A stretch of DNA of 15,656 nucleotides from J005 sp964613235 (GTDB lineage: Bacteria > Pseudomonadota > Zetaproteobacteria > Mariprofundales > Mariprofundaceae): positions 1 to 15,656 of the forward strand of contig CAZTGM010000045.1 of the NCBI GenBank assembly GCA_964613235.1. The letters run 5' to 3'. The notes under the pieces were generated by a model. That model had not been told where the DNA came from. It saw nothing but the letters and a program-made list of their open reading frames with translations, and ran no database searches. Within the stretch, counting starts at the first letter, position 1; every line of letters starts with the position of its first letter. Below are positions 1 through 6,941 of this stretch, piece after piece. A program made the translations under genes and the position numbers.

Positions 1-55
1 CGAAGCCGAAGCCGAAGCCGAAGCCGAAGCCGAAGCCGAAGCCGAAGCCGAAGCC
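1..55 (+). repeat. Hexanucleotide tandem repeat (CGAAGC)n inside tolA
   Basis: Nine perfect 6-base units, continuing past the left window edge. In the tolA frame they read AAG-CCG, that is alternating Lys-Pro. The unit is a multiple of three, so gain or loss of copies would change linker length without shifting frame. Confidence 0.95.
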
Positions 56-494
56 TGCCGTAAAAGCACCGGCAGCCAAGCCCAAAGCGGCAAAAACGAA
101 ACCAGTGAAAGAAAACTTCGATCCGTTTGCGCCAGTACAATCGAAAAGCGATATCAAACGCACGCCGAAAACGACCTCGCCTGAACTGGCGAATATCGTC
201 AGCAAACAATTGTCGCAAAAGGAAATCGATCGTTATATCGCCATGATGCAGGCAGCCGTACAGGAACACTGGAAGGTACCTGCCAGCCTCGGCACGCTGA
301 CCGATCCGTTAGTTGAGGTCCGCCTGACACGCAAGGGTGAGGTCGAGAAGATCACCATCCTCGAACCCTCCGGCAATAGCGCCATGGATGACTCGCTGAT
401 ACGAGCTATCAGGAAAGCAGCGCCCTTCGAACTACCTCGCCAGCAATACGAAGCATTTCGGGTTAATCTCATACGCTTTCATCCGCTGAAATAA
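3..494 (+). CDS. tolA: TolA, C-terminal part (5' end outside window)
   Basis: TolA spans the periplasm and links the TolQR proton-driven motor in the inner membrane to TolB/Pal and the outer membrane. Only the end is present. The frame is open from the window edge, so the GTG at 105 is an internal valine. The visible part starts with a Lys-Pro dipeptide repeat (3-53), continues through a Lys/Ala/Pro-rich linker to about 104, and ends in a TolA/TonB-like C-terminal domain (about 225-494). That domain has the helix around YIAMMQAAVQEHW, the strand pair around VEVRLTRKGEVEKITI and the final FELP...FRVNLIRFHP segment. tolB follows 50 bases later and then pal and cpoB, which fixes it as TolA and not TonB. 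The seen facts are the domain pattern and gene order; function is family knowledge. Confidence 0.9.
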   Translation, partial: KPKPKPKPKPKPKPKPKPAVKAPAAKPKAAKTKPVKENFDPFAPVQSKSDIKRTPKTTSPELANIVSKQLSQKEIDRYIAMMQAAVQEHWKVPASLGTLTDPLVEVRLTRKGEVEKITILEPSGNSAMDDSLIRAIRKAAPFELPRQQYEAFRVNLIRFHPLK

Positions 495-544
495 CGCCCT
501 GCACGGAGCTTGTTTTCCGCTGCGGCAATCGCTAGAAAGCAGCC

Positions 545-1810
545 ATGCGTATTCTTTCTGTTCTCCTTCTCTGCTTGCTATCGTCGCACATTGCACTGGC
601 TGCGGAATTTGATATTTATCAGTCTGACTACAAGCCATTAAGACTGGCATTGCTGACCCGGTCGGATGCTTCGCTGAATGCCTATACCAGCACATTCAAC
701 AATATCGTGCGCAATGATCTCGCATCCAGTCAGTCATTCACGGCCATGGATCCCATGAGCTTTCTGGCCACAGCGGAAGAAACCTGGAAATCGGTGGAAT
801 ACGGTGACTGGCGCATTATCGGCACGGATACGCTGGTATTGTGCACCCTGACACGTACGGATCATGGCTGGAGCAGTGATATTCAGGTGCACAGCCCGTT
901 CCAGACCAAACTGCTGGCCAAAACCACCCTGACCGGCCAGCAGGAGCATTTGCGGCAGCTGGCGCATTCTGTTTCCGACTTCATCTATCAGGCCGTACTG
1001 AACATTCCGGGCCATTTCAACAGCCATATCCTGTATGTCCGCAAACACGGCAAGTATTCCGACCTGATCTATATGGACCAGGACACGGCCAATCGGCAAA
1101 CCGTCGGCCGGCGCTTTACCCTGCTGCTTTCTCCCGACTGGTCGCCGGATAGCACACAGGTGACACTGAACACCTATGTCGGCAATCATCCGAAGCTGGA
1201 GTTTTTTGATCTGAAAACCGGCCAGCGTACAACATTCGGAGATTTCAACGGCCTGAACAGCACACCTGAATTTTCACCTGATGGTCGCTTTGTCGCTGCC
1301 ACGCTGTCGCACACCGGCAATTCGGAAATCCACATCTACGATATCAAAACCGGTAAATGGCGTCAGTTTACCTTTAACCCCGGCATCGATACGACGCCAA
1401 CCTGGTCCCCGGACGGCACCATGATTGCATTTGTCAGCAATCGTTCGGGCAGACCGCAGATTTACAAAAAACCGGTTGGCGGCGGCAAGGCTGTGCGTGT
1501 TACTACCATCGGCAGCTACAATACCTCGCCGGTATGGTCGCCGGTTGGTGATCGCATTGCACTGGTCACGCTCAAGGACTGGAGTTATGCCATTGCTACG
1601 GTGCGTACCGACGGCTCCGATATCCGCTATCTGGCCACCGGCGACCGCGTGGAATCACCGACCTGGTCACCCAATGGCCAGATGATCATGTATTCGGCCG
1701 AGGAACATCATATCCGGCGCCTCTACCGCATTCCCTCCTGGGGTGGCAAACCGGAAGCGATTACGCCACCCAATATCGATGCCTCTGACCCGGCCTGGTC
1801 GAAACACTGA
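545..1810 (+). CDS. tolB: TolB, periplasmic beta-propeller of the Tol-Pal system
   Basis: TolB is a periplasmic protein that binds Pal through a C-terminal beta-propeller and TolA through its N-terminal segment. The 421-residue protein begins with a signal peptide (about 1-19, likely cleaved at ALA|AEF). An N-terminal alpha/beta domain follows to about residue 160. Then come propeller blades marked by repeated WSPD-type motifs: DWSPDSTQVT, EFSPDGRFVA, TWSPDGTMIA, VWSPVGDRIA, TWSPNGQMIM and a final partial PAWSKH. Length fits the family (about 430). The ATG at 545 is chosen because the signal peptide starts there; only a weak AGAAAG-like ribosome-binding site precedes it. The mature N-terminus (AEFDIYQSDYKPLRLALL) departs clearly from the enterobacterial form. 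It lies between tolA and pal. Confidence 0.95.
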   Translation: MRILSVLLLCLLSSHIALAAEFDIYQSDYKPLRLALLTRSDASLNAYTSTFNNIVRNDLASSQSFTAMDPMSFLATAEETWKSVEYGDWRIIGTDTLVLCTLTRTDHGWSSDIQVHSPFQTKLLAKTTLTGQQEHLRQLAHSVSDFIYQAVLNIPGHFNSHILYVRKHGKYSDLIYMDQDTANRQTVGRRFTLLLSPDWSPDSTQVTLNTYVGNHPKLEFFDLKTGQRTTFGDFNGLNSTPEFSPDGRFVAATLSHTGNSEIHIYDIKTGKWRQFTFNPGIDTTPTWSPDGTMIAFVSNRSGRPQIYKKPVGGGKAVRVTTIGSYNTSPVWSPVGDRIALVTLKDWSYAIATVRTDGSDIRYLATGDRVESPTWSPNGQMIMYSAEEHHIRRLYRIPSWGGKPEAITPPNIDASDPAWSKH

Positions 1811-1861
1811 AGACAGGTGTCAACATATGGCTCTTCATGCAGGGTAAAAACACCGCCAAGC

Positions 1862-1875
1862 ATGCATAAATGCAT
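1862..1875. repeat. Short palindrome in the tolB-pal gap
   Basis: ATGCAT-AA-ATGCAT is a perfect 6-base inverted repeat with a 2-base centre, about 80 bases upstream of the pal start. It is followed by AT-rich sequence with a possible but weak promoter (TTGCTT at 1875, TAGAAC about 17 bases later). A small TTGCG/CGCAA hairpin lies at 1915-1930. The 143-base gap, long for this operon, may hold a separate pal promoter; the role of the palindrome is unknown. Confidence 0.4.
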
Positions 1876-1953
1876 TGCTTTTTCCGTTTAATCGGTCTAG
1901 AACTTCGTCATCGTTTGCGCTTCAACGCAACTGAAGATTTCCGGGAGGACGAA

Positions 1954-2415
1954 ATGAAGTTAAATTCAATGAAACTTGCACTTGTTGCACTTGCAGCGGC
2001 AAGTATGATGTTTGCAGGCTGTGCCAAAAAAGAAGTTGTCGAAACCAGTTCATCAGCATCCACCAGTGCTGTCGCCGCTTCTGCTCAGACCAAGCCTGCT
2101 GAAAGCTCTGTATATTTTGCCTTTGACAGCTCTACACTGGATGCATCTGCCCAGGCAACACTGGATGCCTATGCGGAATGGCTGAAAGCCTCCGGCACCA
2201 ATGTCACCGTTGAAGGCAATTGCGATGAACGCGGTAGCCGTGAATATAACCTGGCACTGGGTCAGCGCCGTGCCGACAGCGTCCGTGACTATCTGGTTTC
2301 CCATGGCGTAGCTGCCGGCCAGATCGGTACCGTATCCTATGGCGAAGAGAAACCGGTTTGCACCGCCAGTGGCGAAGCTTGCTGGGCTCAGAACCGGCGT
2401 GCCGATATCAAATAA
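1954..2415 (+). CDS. pal: Pal, peptidoglycan-associated outer-membrane lipoprotein
   Basis: Pal anchors the outer membrane to peptidoglycan and is the target of TolB/TolA. The start at 1954 is preferred over the longer frame from 1870. A strong GGGAGG site lies at 1943-1948, and a lipoprotein signal with lipobox FAGC (Cys23) starts directly there. After a Ser/Ala-rich linker (about 30-50) comes an OmpA-like peptidoglycan-binding domain (about 52-153). It contains VYFAFDSSTLD, VEGNCDERGSREYNLALGQRRA and the closing NRRADI; the Asp and Arg in these motifs contact meso-diaminopimelate in the family. The length of 153 residues is slightly below the usual 170 because of a short linker. Extra Cys residues near the end (VCTASGEACW) could form a disulfide. 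Confidence 0.95.
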   Translation: MKLNSMKLALVALAAASMMFAGCAKKEVVETSSSASTSAVAASAQTKPAESSVYFAFDSSTLDASAQATLDAYAEWLKASGTNVTVEGNCDERGSREYNLALGQRRADSVRDYLVSHGVAAGQIGTVSYGEEKPVCTASGEACWAQNRRADIK

Positions 2416-3271
2416 GTTTTTCGAGTCTTTCGTACACAAGCGGCCATCGACCTTGTCGGTGGCCGCTATTTGCATATGTGCGCTTGTTTTGTCTGCCTGT
2501 GTCGGAAAAAAGGAAGAAGATCCATGGCTGCATGACAAGGCCGGAATCAATCAGTCCATTCGCCAGCTCAATGACAATCAATTGCAACTGGAACAGCACC
2601 TTGCTGATCAGGCTGAACGCATTGCTGAACTTGAACAGACCATACAAACCCAGCGCGCCCAGATTAATTCGCTGTCGAACAGCATCGATATTATTCGACA
2701 TGGTCCAAAAAAGAAAAAAACGGCGGCACCTCGACCTTCGCAAGCGACAGCGAACGCCAAACAGTCTGCCAAACCTGTTGCGCTTGTTACCCGAAGCAAG
2801 CCCGAAGCGTCGCACGATATGGATAATGAACAGATCAAAAACGCCTATACGGCCGCCTATCTGTCACTGAAAAGCCTGCGCTATGATGAGGCAACGACCA
2901 CCTTCCGGAATTTTATCGAACAGCACCCGCAGAGCATCTATACCGACCAGGCATGGTTCTGGCTGGGTGAAAGCCTGTACAACCAGAAACAATGGGATGA
3001 AGCGCTACAGGCTTATCATATTGTCGCATCCGATTATCCGCAAAGCGTCAAGCATGCCGCAGCATTGTTGAAGGTCGCTCTGCTATACCGCCATGAAGGA
3101 AAAAATGACGAAGCACGGGCCATTCTGCAGCGCCTTCTGCGCGAGCATCCCGACTCCGATGTGGCCAGCAATGCGCGTACGCTGTTAACGTCCATGCAGC
3201 ATTCCCCGGCGGCAGACAACGAAATGGATATGCCACAGCCCGATGCACCAGCTGAGGAGACGAAGCCATAA
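2399..3271 (+). CDS. cpoB: CpoB (YbgF), coiled-coil/TPR partner of Tol-Pal, here with a lipobox
   Basis: CpoB coordinates peptidoglycan synthesis with outer-membrane constriction. From GTG 2399 the protein has 290 residues. It has a basic N-region and hydrophobic stretch (about 17-33) ending in lipobox LSAC (Cys34), then a coiled coil rich in Gln/Leu/Glu (about 50-100). A Lys-rich linker (KKKK at 104-107) follows, then TPR repeats (about 146-266) and an acidic Pro-rich tail. The start is uncertain. ATG 2339 would overlap pal by 77 bases and give a long non-signal N-terminus; TTG 2453 gives a bare hydrophobic segment; GTG 2399 gives the most normal signal peptide but no clear ribosome-binding site. 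Most described CpoB proteins have an ordinary cleavable signal and no lipid anchor, so the lipobox is unusual. It sits directly after pal and before queE, as in many Gammaproteobacteria. Confidence 0.88.
   Translation: MPISNKFFESFVHKRPSTLSVAAICICALVLSACVGKKEEDPWLHDKAGINQSIRQLNDNQLQLEQHLADQAERIAELEQTIQTQRAQINSLSNSIDIIRHGPKKKKTAAPRPSQATANAKQSAKPVALVTRSKPEASHDMDNEQIKNAYTAAYLSLKSLRYDEATTTFRNFIEQHPQSIYTDQAWFWLGESLYNQKQWDEALQAYHIVASDYPQSVKHAAALLKVALLYRHEGKNDEARAILQRLLREHPDSDVASNARTLLTSMQHSPAADNEMDMPQPDAPAEETKP
3254..3270 (+). promoter_or_regulatory. Ribosome-binding site and probable ATA start of queE
   Basis: GAGGAG at 3254-3259 is followed by 8 bases and then ATA at 3268-3270, which overlaps the cpoB TAA stop (ATAA). 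From the in-frame stop at 3253 to the ATG at 3346 the queE frame has no ATG, GTG or TTG. Conserved QueE sequence begins well before 3346. Confidence 0.6.
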
Positions 3272-3936
3272 CCCCGCACAACACGGCCCGCTTACGCATC
3301 TATGAAATCTACGACACCATCCAGGGCGAAAGTACACTGGCAGGCATGCCATGCACGCTGGTGCGTCTGGCCGGCTGTCCGCTGAACTGCAGTTATTGCG
3401 ATACGCCCCGGGCCATTCCCATGAACAGCGGCAATGCCATGAGCATTGAATCCATTATGCAGCGCATCCGTGCCTCGGCGCGGCCGCTGGTACTGATTAC
3501 CGGTGGCGAACCCATGGCCCAGCGCGCCCTGCCACTGTTGCTCGATGCCCTGCGAGATGAAACCACGATCATCCAGCTGGAAACTTCGGGTGCCTATGAC
3601 ATTTCCGATATCGAGCCACCCGTACGACGTATTCTGGATATCAAAACCCCCGGCAGTGGTGAGGTAGCGCGCAACAAATGGAGCAACCTGCAACAATTGC
3701 GTGCCGGTGATGAAATCAAGTTCGTACTCACCGATGAAGCGGATTATCGCTGGAGTGTCGAGATCATCCGTCAACACGATCTGGAGAATAAGCCTGCCAC
3801 AATTCTGTTTTCGCCCTGTTGGGGGCACATTGATGTGCGCGATCTTGCTCGCCGGATTCTGGACGATCGTCTGAATGTACGCCTGCAATTACAGATGCAC
3901 AAACACATCTGGGGTGCGGAGACCGAAGGCGTATGA
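3268..3936 (+). CDS. queE: QueE, 7-carboxy-7-deazaguanine synthase (radical SAM)
   Basis: QueE rearranges 6-carboxytetrahydropterin to 7-carboxy-7-deazaguanine on the way to queuosine. The frame shows IYEIYDTIQGES near the N-terminus, the radical-SAM cluster motif CPLNCSYC (Cys37, Cys41, Cys44, CX3CX2C), VLITGGEP and a C-terminal LQMHKHIWG. Starting at ATA 3268 gives 222 residues, normal for the family. The first ATG (3346) would remove the IYDTIQGES strand that contacts substrate and SAM, so it cannot be the true start of a working enzyme. GAGGAG lies 8 bases before the ATA. An ATA start is rare; a G-to-A change or sequencing error at this codon is the alternative. It overlaps queC by ATGA, and cpoB in the same manner by ATAA. 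Confidence 0.93.
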   Translation: MTPHNTARLRIYEIYDTIQGESTLAGMPCTLVRLAGCPLNCSYCDTPRAIPMNSGNAMSIESIMQRIRASARPLVLITGGEPMAQRALPLLLDALRDETTIIQLETSGAYDISDIEPPVRRILDIKTPGSGEVARNKWSNLQQLRAGDEIKFVLTDEADYRWSVEIIRQHDLENKPATILFSPCWGHIDVRDLARRILDDRLNVRLQLQMHKHIWGAETEGV

Positions 3937-4610
3937 GCCGCGCGGTGGTACTGCTTTCCGGCGGCCTGGATTCCAGTACGGCTCTTGCCTGGGCTGTTCG
4001 GGAAAAAGGCTGGGAGTGTCATACGCTGGCCTTCGACTATGGCCAGCGGCATCGCGTCGAATTAAGCGCCTCAGCCCGGGTCGCTGAAGCCTTCGACGTT
4101 CACGATCATCGCGTCATTTCCGTCGATCTGCGCATTATCGGTGCCTCGGCACTGACTGCCGATATGGATGTACCCAAGGATGCGCATGATAAGGGCGGTA
4201 TCCCCGCCACCTATGTACCGGCACGCAATCTGATTTTCCTGTCGCTTGCTGCCGCACTGGCGGAAAGTGTTGCTGCTAAACATATCGTTATCGGTGCCAA
4301 TATCGTCGATTATTCGGGCTATCCTGATTGCCGGCCCGAGTTTCTTGATGCCTTTGCCCGTTGTGCGCAGCTCGGTACCAAAGCTGGCAGCGAAGGGAAA
4401 TCCCTGGCGATCGAAGCCCCGCTGATCCGCATGACCAAATCCGAGATTATTGCGCTGGGCCTGCGGCTGGGCCTCGACTATGCCTTAACCCGCTCCTGTT
4501 ATGATCCGCTGTCTGACGGAAGCCCGTGCGGCCACTGCGACTCATGTCATTTTCGGCAACAGGGCTTTGCCGAACTGGGACTGAAAGATCCGCTTTCTCC
4601 CGCCTCATAA
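3933..4610 (+). CDS. queC: QueC, 7-cyano-7-deazaguanine synthase
   Basis: QueC converts 7-carboxy-7-deazaguanine to preQ0 using ATP and ammonia. The 225-residue protein has the PP-loop SGGLDSST (9-16), the FDYGQRH motif and the zinc-binding cysteines Cys189, Cys199, Cys202 and Cys205 in CYDPLSDGSPCGHCDSC. The start ATG overlaps the queE stop (ATGA), so translation is probably coupled. QueC uses the QueE product, which explains the pairing; queD and the later queuosine genes are not in the window. No terminator hairpin is obvious after the stop. Confidence 0.97.
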   Translation: MSRAVVLLSGGLDSSTALAWAVREKGWECHTLAFDYGQRHRVELSASARVAEAFDVHDHRVISVDLRIIGASALTADMDVPKDAHDKGGIPATYVPARNLIFLSLAAALAESVAAKHIVIGANIVDYSGYPDCRPEFLDAFARCAQLGTKAGSEGKSLAIEAPLIRMTKSEIIALGLRLGLDYALTRSCYDPLSDGSPCGHCDSCHFRQQGFAELGLKDPLSPAS

Positions 4611-4642
4611 TATTTCGACGGCTTCATGTCGCCTGCGGATCA

Positions 4643-4651
4643 TGTTACACT
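4643..4651 (+). promoter_or_regulatory. Possible extended -10 promoter of the di-heme peroxidase gene
   Basis: TG-T-TACACT resembles an extended -10 element (TGnTATAAT) and lies 44 bases before the ATG at 4695. No convincing -35 box is seen, which extended -10 promoters tolerate. This is a visual match only. Confidence 0.35.
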
Positions 4652-4694
4652 GTGCCGAGGGGTGTGGGGGTAACGCTGCGAAGATGGAGGCCTG

Positions 4695-5714
4695 ATGAAA
4701 AGCACGGTTCTAACCACCTCCGGGATCAAATCCCTGTTGCTGCTGACCGCATTAAGTCTTTCTCCGATCGCGCCGTCATGGGCTGACGATGATGTGCCTC
4801 AGGCATCCCGCTGGCAGTTGCCTGCCGTTACTTATCCTGCCGATAATCCGTACAGTGAAAGCAAATTCGAGTTGGGTAAAATGCTGTTTTTTGATCCACG
4901 CATCAATCGCGAAGCCGTCTCATGTGCGCAATGCCATCACCCCGGCATGAACTGGACCAATGATCAGGCACGCACACAAATCAACGGCCGCATTCTGCCT
5001 CGCCATACACCTTCCCTGATCAACATCGCCTATAATCGTTCATTTTTCTGGGATGGACGCGCAAACACCCTGGAAAGCTGCATCACCCAGCATTTTAATG
5101 GCATGGACACTTCGCCCGCTGCTGACGATACCGTGGCACGTATTCACCTGATCAAGGGTTATGCGCCGCTGTTCCGCAAGGCCTTTGGCAAAAATGATAT
5201 TTCCGCCTCATCCATTGCCGCTGCCATCGCCACGTTTGTGCGCAGTATTACCGTAACAGACACGGCCTTTGACCGCTGGGTTCAGGGCGACAGCACGGCC
5301 CTGACAGCGGCGGCAAAGCGCGGTTTTGCGCTGTTTACCGGCAAGGCAGGCTGCATGCAATGTCATTCGGCCCCCTATTTCAGCGATTTCGCCTTTCATC
5401 CGACTGGCACCAACAGCATCGACCCCGGTCGTTTCGAGATCACCGGCCGGGAAGAAGATCGTAATGCCTTTCGCACGCCCCAGTTAAGGCAGGTGGCCGA
5501 GACCGCCCCCTATATGCACACCGGCCTGAAAAACTCACTGGCCGATGTCATTCATTTCTATCAGGCCGGTGGCGATGTCCGTTCCCAGTCACTGCAGTTA
5601 CATGCCTTCGAGCTGAACCAGACCGAAAGCAACGATCTGATCGCCTTCCTGCGGTCGCTCAGCGGCACCCCGATACGGGTGGAAATACCGATCCTGCCCA
5701 AGGCAAACGACTAG
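4695..5714 (+). CDS. Di-heme cytochrome c peroxidase / MauG-family protein
   Basis: A periplasmic c-type cytochrome of the bacterial cytochrome c peroxidase superfamily, which typically reduces hydrogen peroxide with electrons from small cytochromes. GGAGG (4686-4690) precedes the ATG, and a signal peptide (about 1-30, ending PSWA) fits export. Two heme-binding motifs are present: CAQCH (77-81) and CMQCH (220-224). FFWDGRA (117-123) and APYMHTG (271-277) are further family motifs; Met274 is a candidate axial ligand of the high-potential heme. Length (339) matches the family. The sequence cannot tell a true peroxidase from a MauG-like or other di-heme oxidase; the Met argues against MauG, which uses Tyr. 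It stands alone between queC and the convergent alanine dehydrogenase gene, whose stop it overlaps by 4 bases. Confidence 0.9.
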   Translation: MKSTVLTTSGIKSLLLLTALSLSPIAPSWADDDVPQASRWQLPAVTYPADNPYSESKFELGKMLFFDPRINREAVSCAQCHHPGMNWTNDQARTQINGRILPRHTPSLINIAYNRSFFWDGRANTLESCITQHFNGMDTSPAADDTVARIHLIKGYAPLFRKAFGKNDISASSIAAAIATFVRSITVTDTAFDRWVQGDSTALTAAAKRGFALFTGKAGCMQCHSAPYFSDFAFHPTGTNSIDPGRFEITGREEDRNAFRTPQLRQVAETAPYMHTGLKNSLADVIHFYQAGGDVRSQSLQLHAFELNQTESNDLIAFLRSLSGTPIRVEIPILPKAND

Positions 5715-6838
5715 TCCGCCGCATCCGGCGACGATAATTCGGCCTGTTCCACCGCTGTACGCACACCTTCATGCACGATATGACCGTCCATGATATTGAT
5801 ACCGGCACGCAATGCCGGACAGGCCTCCAGTGCCTGTGGCCAACCATAATCGGCCAGTATGCGAATATAGGGTAATGTTGCAGCCGTCAGTGCCTGTGTA
5901 CTGCTGCGCGCAACACAGGACGGCAGATTAGGCAGGCAGCAGTGAATAATCTCCTGTTCCAGATACACAGGCTGCACATAGGTCGTCGGCCGACTGCTTT
6001 CACACATGCCGCCCTGATCGATGGCGATATCGACAAACACGCCGCGCCGGTTCATCCGCTGCAGGCATTGCCGGCTGAGCAAACGCGGTGCGTGTGCACC
6101 CGGAACCAATGCTGCGCCGATGAGCACATCGCAGTCATCCAGCAGTTCAGGCAGTGACGTACCTTCAAACAGGCGCACTTCCGCTGATATCAATGATGCA
6201 TCATGTTGCAGTTGCGCGACCCGCCGGGCATTGATGTCCAGCAGCGTTACCGTACATCCCAGTGCCACCGCCACCCGCGCCGCCTGATAGCCAGCATTGC
6301 CCGCCCCCAGAATCAGTACACGTGCCGATTCAATGCCTTCCAGACCACCAGACAGAATGCCACGACCGGCAATACCCGTATCGTTATCCAGTTGCAGATA
6401 ATGCATGGCCAGTTGCATGGCCACGCGACCGGCAATGCGGCTCATCGGCGCCAGTAATGGCAATGAACCATCGTCCGCTTGCACTGTCTCATAACCAATG
6501 GCGCAAACCCTCGCCTGTTGCAATGCCTGTACCAGCTTTGGCGCTGTAGCCAGATGCAGATAGGTGAACAGCAACTGCTGCGGACGCAAAAAGGCATATT
6601 CATCCGGCTGTGGCTCCTTGACCTTAACCACCAGATCCGCTGCCCAAGCCGCCGCGGCATCGGGGACAATCGCAGCACCGGCCCGTCGATACTCGTCGTC
6701 ATGGTAACCACTGTCATGGCCTGCACCCCGCTCAATCAGCACACGATGACCGCTTGCACATAATGCGGCCGCGCCCTGCGGCGTCATCGCCACGCGATGC
6801 TCGCGGTTCTTGATCTCTCCGGGCACACCAATATTCAT
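5711..6838 (-). CDS. ald: Alanine dehydrogenase (NAD-dependent)
   Basis: Catalyses the reversible oxidative deamination of L-alanine to pyruvate and ammonium with NAD. The start at 6838 is chosen because GGGAGG lies 8 bases upstream and the protein then begins MNIGVPGEIKNREHRVAMTP, the normal family N-terminus; the frame runs on to 6901 without support. Family residues visible are Lys74 (VKVKEP), His95 (TYLHLA), the nucleotide-binding loop GAGNAG (178-183), Asp201 ending the second strand (NAD preference) and Asp270 in VDIAIDQGG. The length of 375 is close to the usual 371. It is divergent from cmoA and convergent with the di-heme peroxidase gene. No regulator gene is adjacent. Confidence 0.93.
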   Translation of the reverse strand: MNIGVPGEIKNREHRVAMTPQGAAALCASGHRVLIERGAGHDSGYHDDEYRRAGAAIVPDAAAAWAADLVVKVKEPQPDEYAFLRPQQLLFTYLHLATAPKLVQALQQARVCAIGYETVQADDGSLPLLAPMSRIAGRVAMQLAMHYLQLDNDTGIAGRGILSGGLEGIESARVLILGAGNAGYQAARVAVALGCTVTLLDINARRVAQLQHDASLISAEVRLFEGTSLPELLDDCDVLIGAALVPGAHAPRLLSRQCLQRMNRRGVFVDIAIDQGGMCESSRPTTYVQPVYLEQEIIHCCLPNLPSCVARSSTQALTAATLPYIRILADYGWPQALEACPALRAGINIMDGHIVHEGVRTAVEQAELSSPDAAD

Positions 6839-6868
6839 AATGGATACCTCCCATGCCAACGCCATCAA

Positions 6869-6874
6869 AGTATA
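6869..6874 (-). promoter_or_regulatory. Possible -10 box of the alanine dehydrogenase promoter
   Basis: On the minus strand TATACT matches the TATAAT consensus at 5 of 6 positions, about 30 bases before the start codon, leaving a short leader that holds the GGGAGG site. A -35 box is not clear (TTACTG with a 16-base spacer at best). Confidence 0.35.
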
Positions 6875-6917
6875 ACCAGGAACCACGGCACAGTAATGCA
6901 AAATGATGCAGTCCCCG

Positions 6918-6923
6918 TATCAT
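6918..6923 (+). promoter_or_regulatory. Possible -10 box of the cmoA-cmoB-uvrC promoter
   Basis: TATCAT matches TATAAT at 5 of 6 positions, 18 bases before the cmoA ATG. This would give a very short leader, consistent with the absence of a recognisable ribosome-binding site before cmoA. No good -35 is visible. Confidence 0.3.
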
Positions 6924-6941
6924 TCGTTGTAGTCTTACGCG

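Noticed and set aside
1..55. CRISPR or regulatory repeat array at the left edge
   Set aside because: The units are 6 bases without spacers and translate as Lys-Pro in frame with TolA.
734..1189. 151-codon open frame on the minus strand
   Set aside because: It is antisense to tolB and has no recognisable protein features.
3292..3888. 198-codon open frame on the minus strand
   Set aside because: It is fully antisense to queE, which carries the radical-SAM motif and family sequence.
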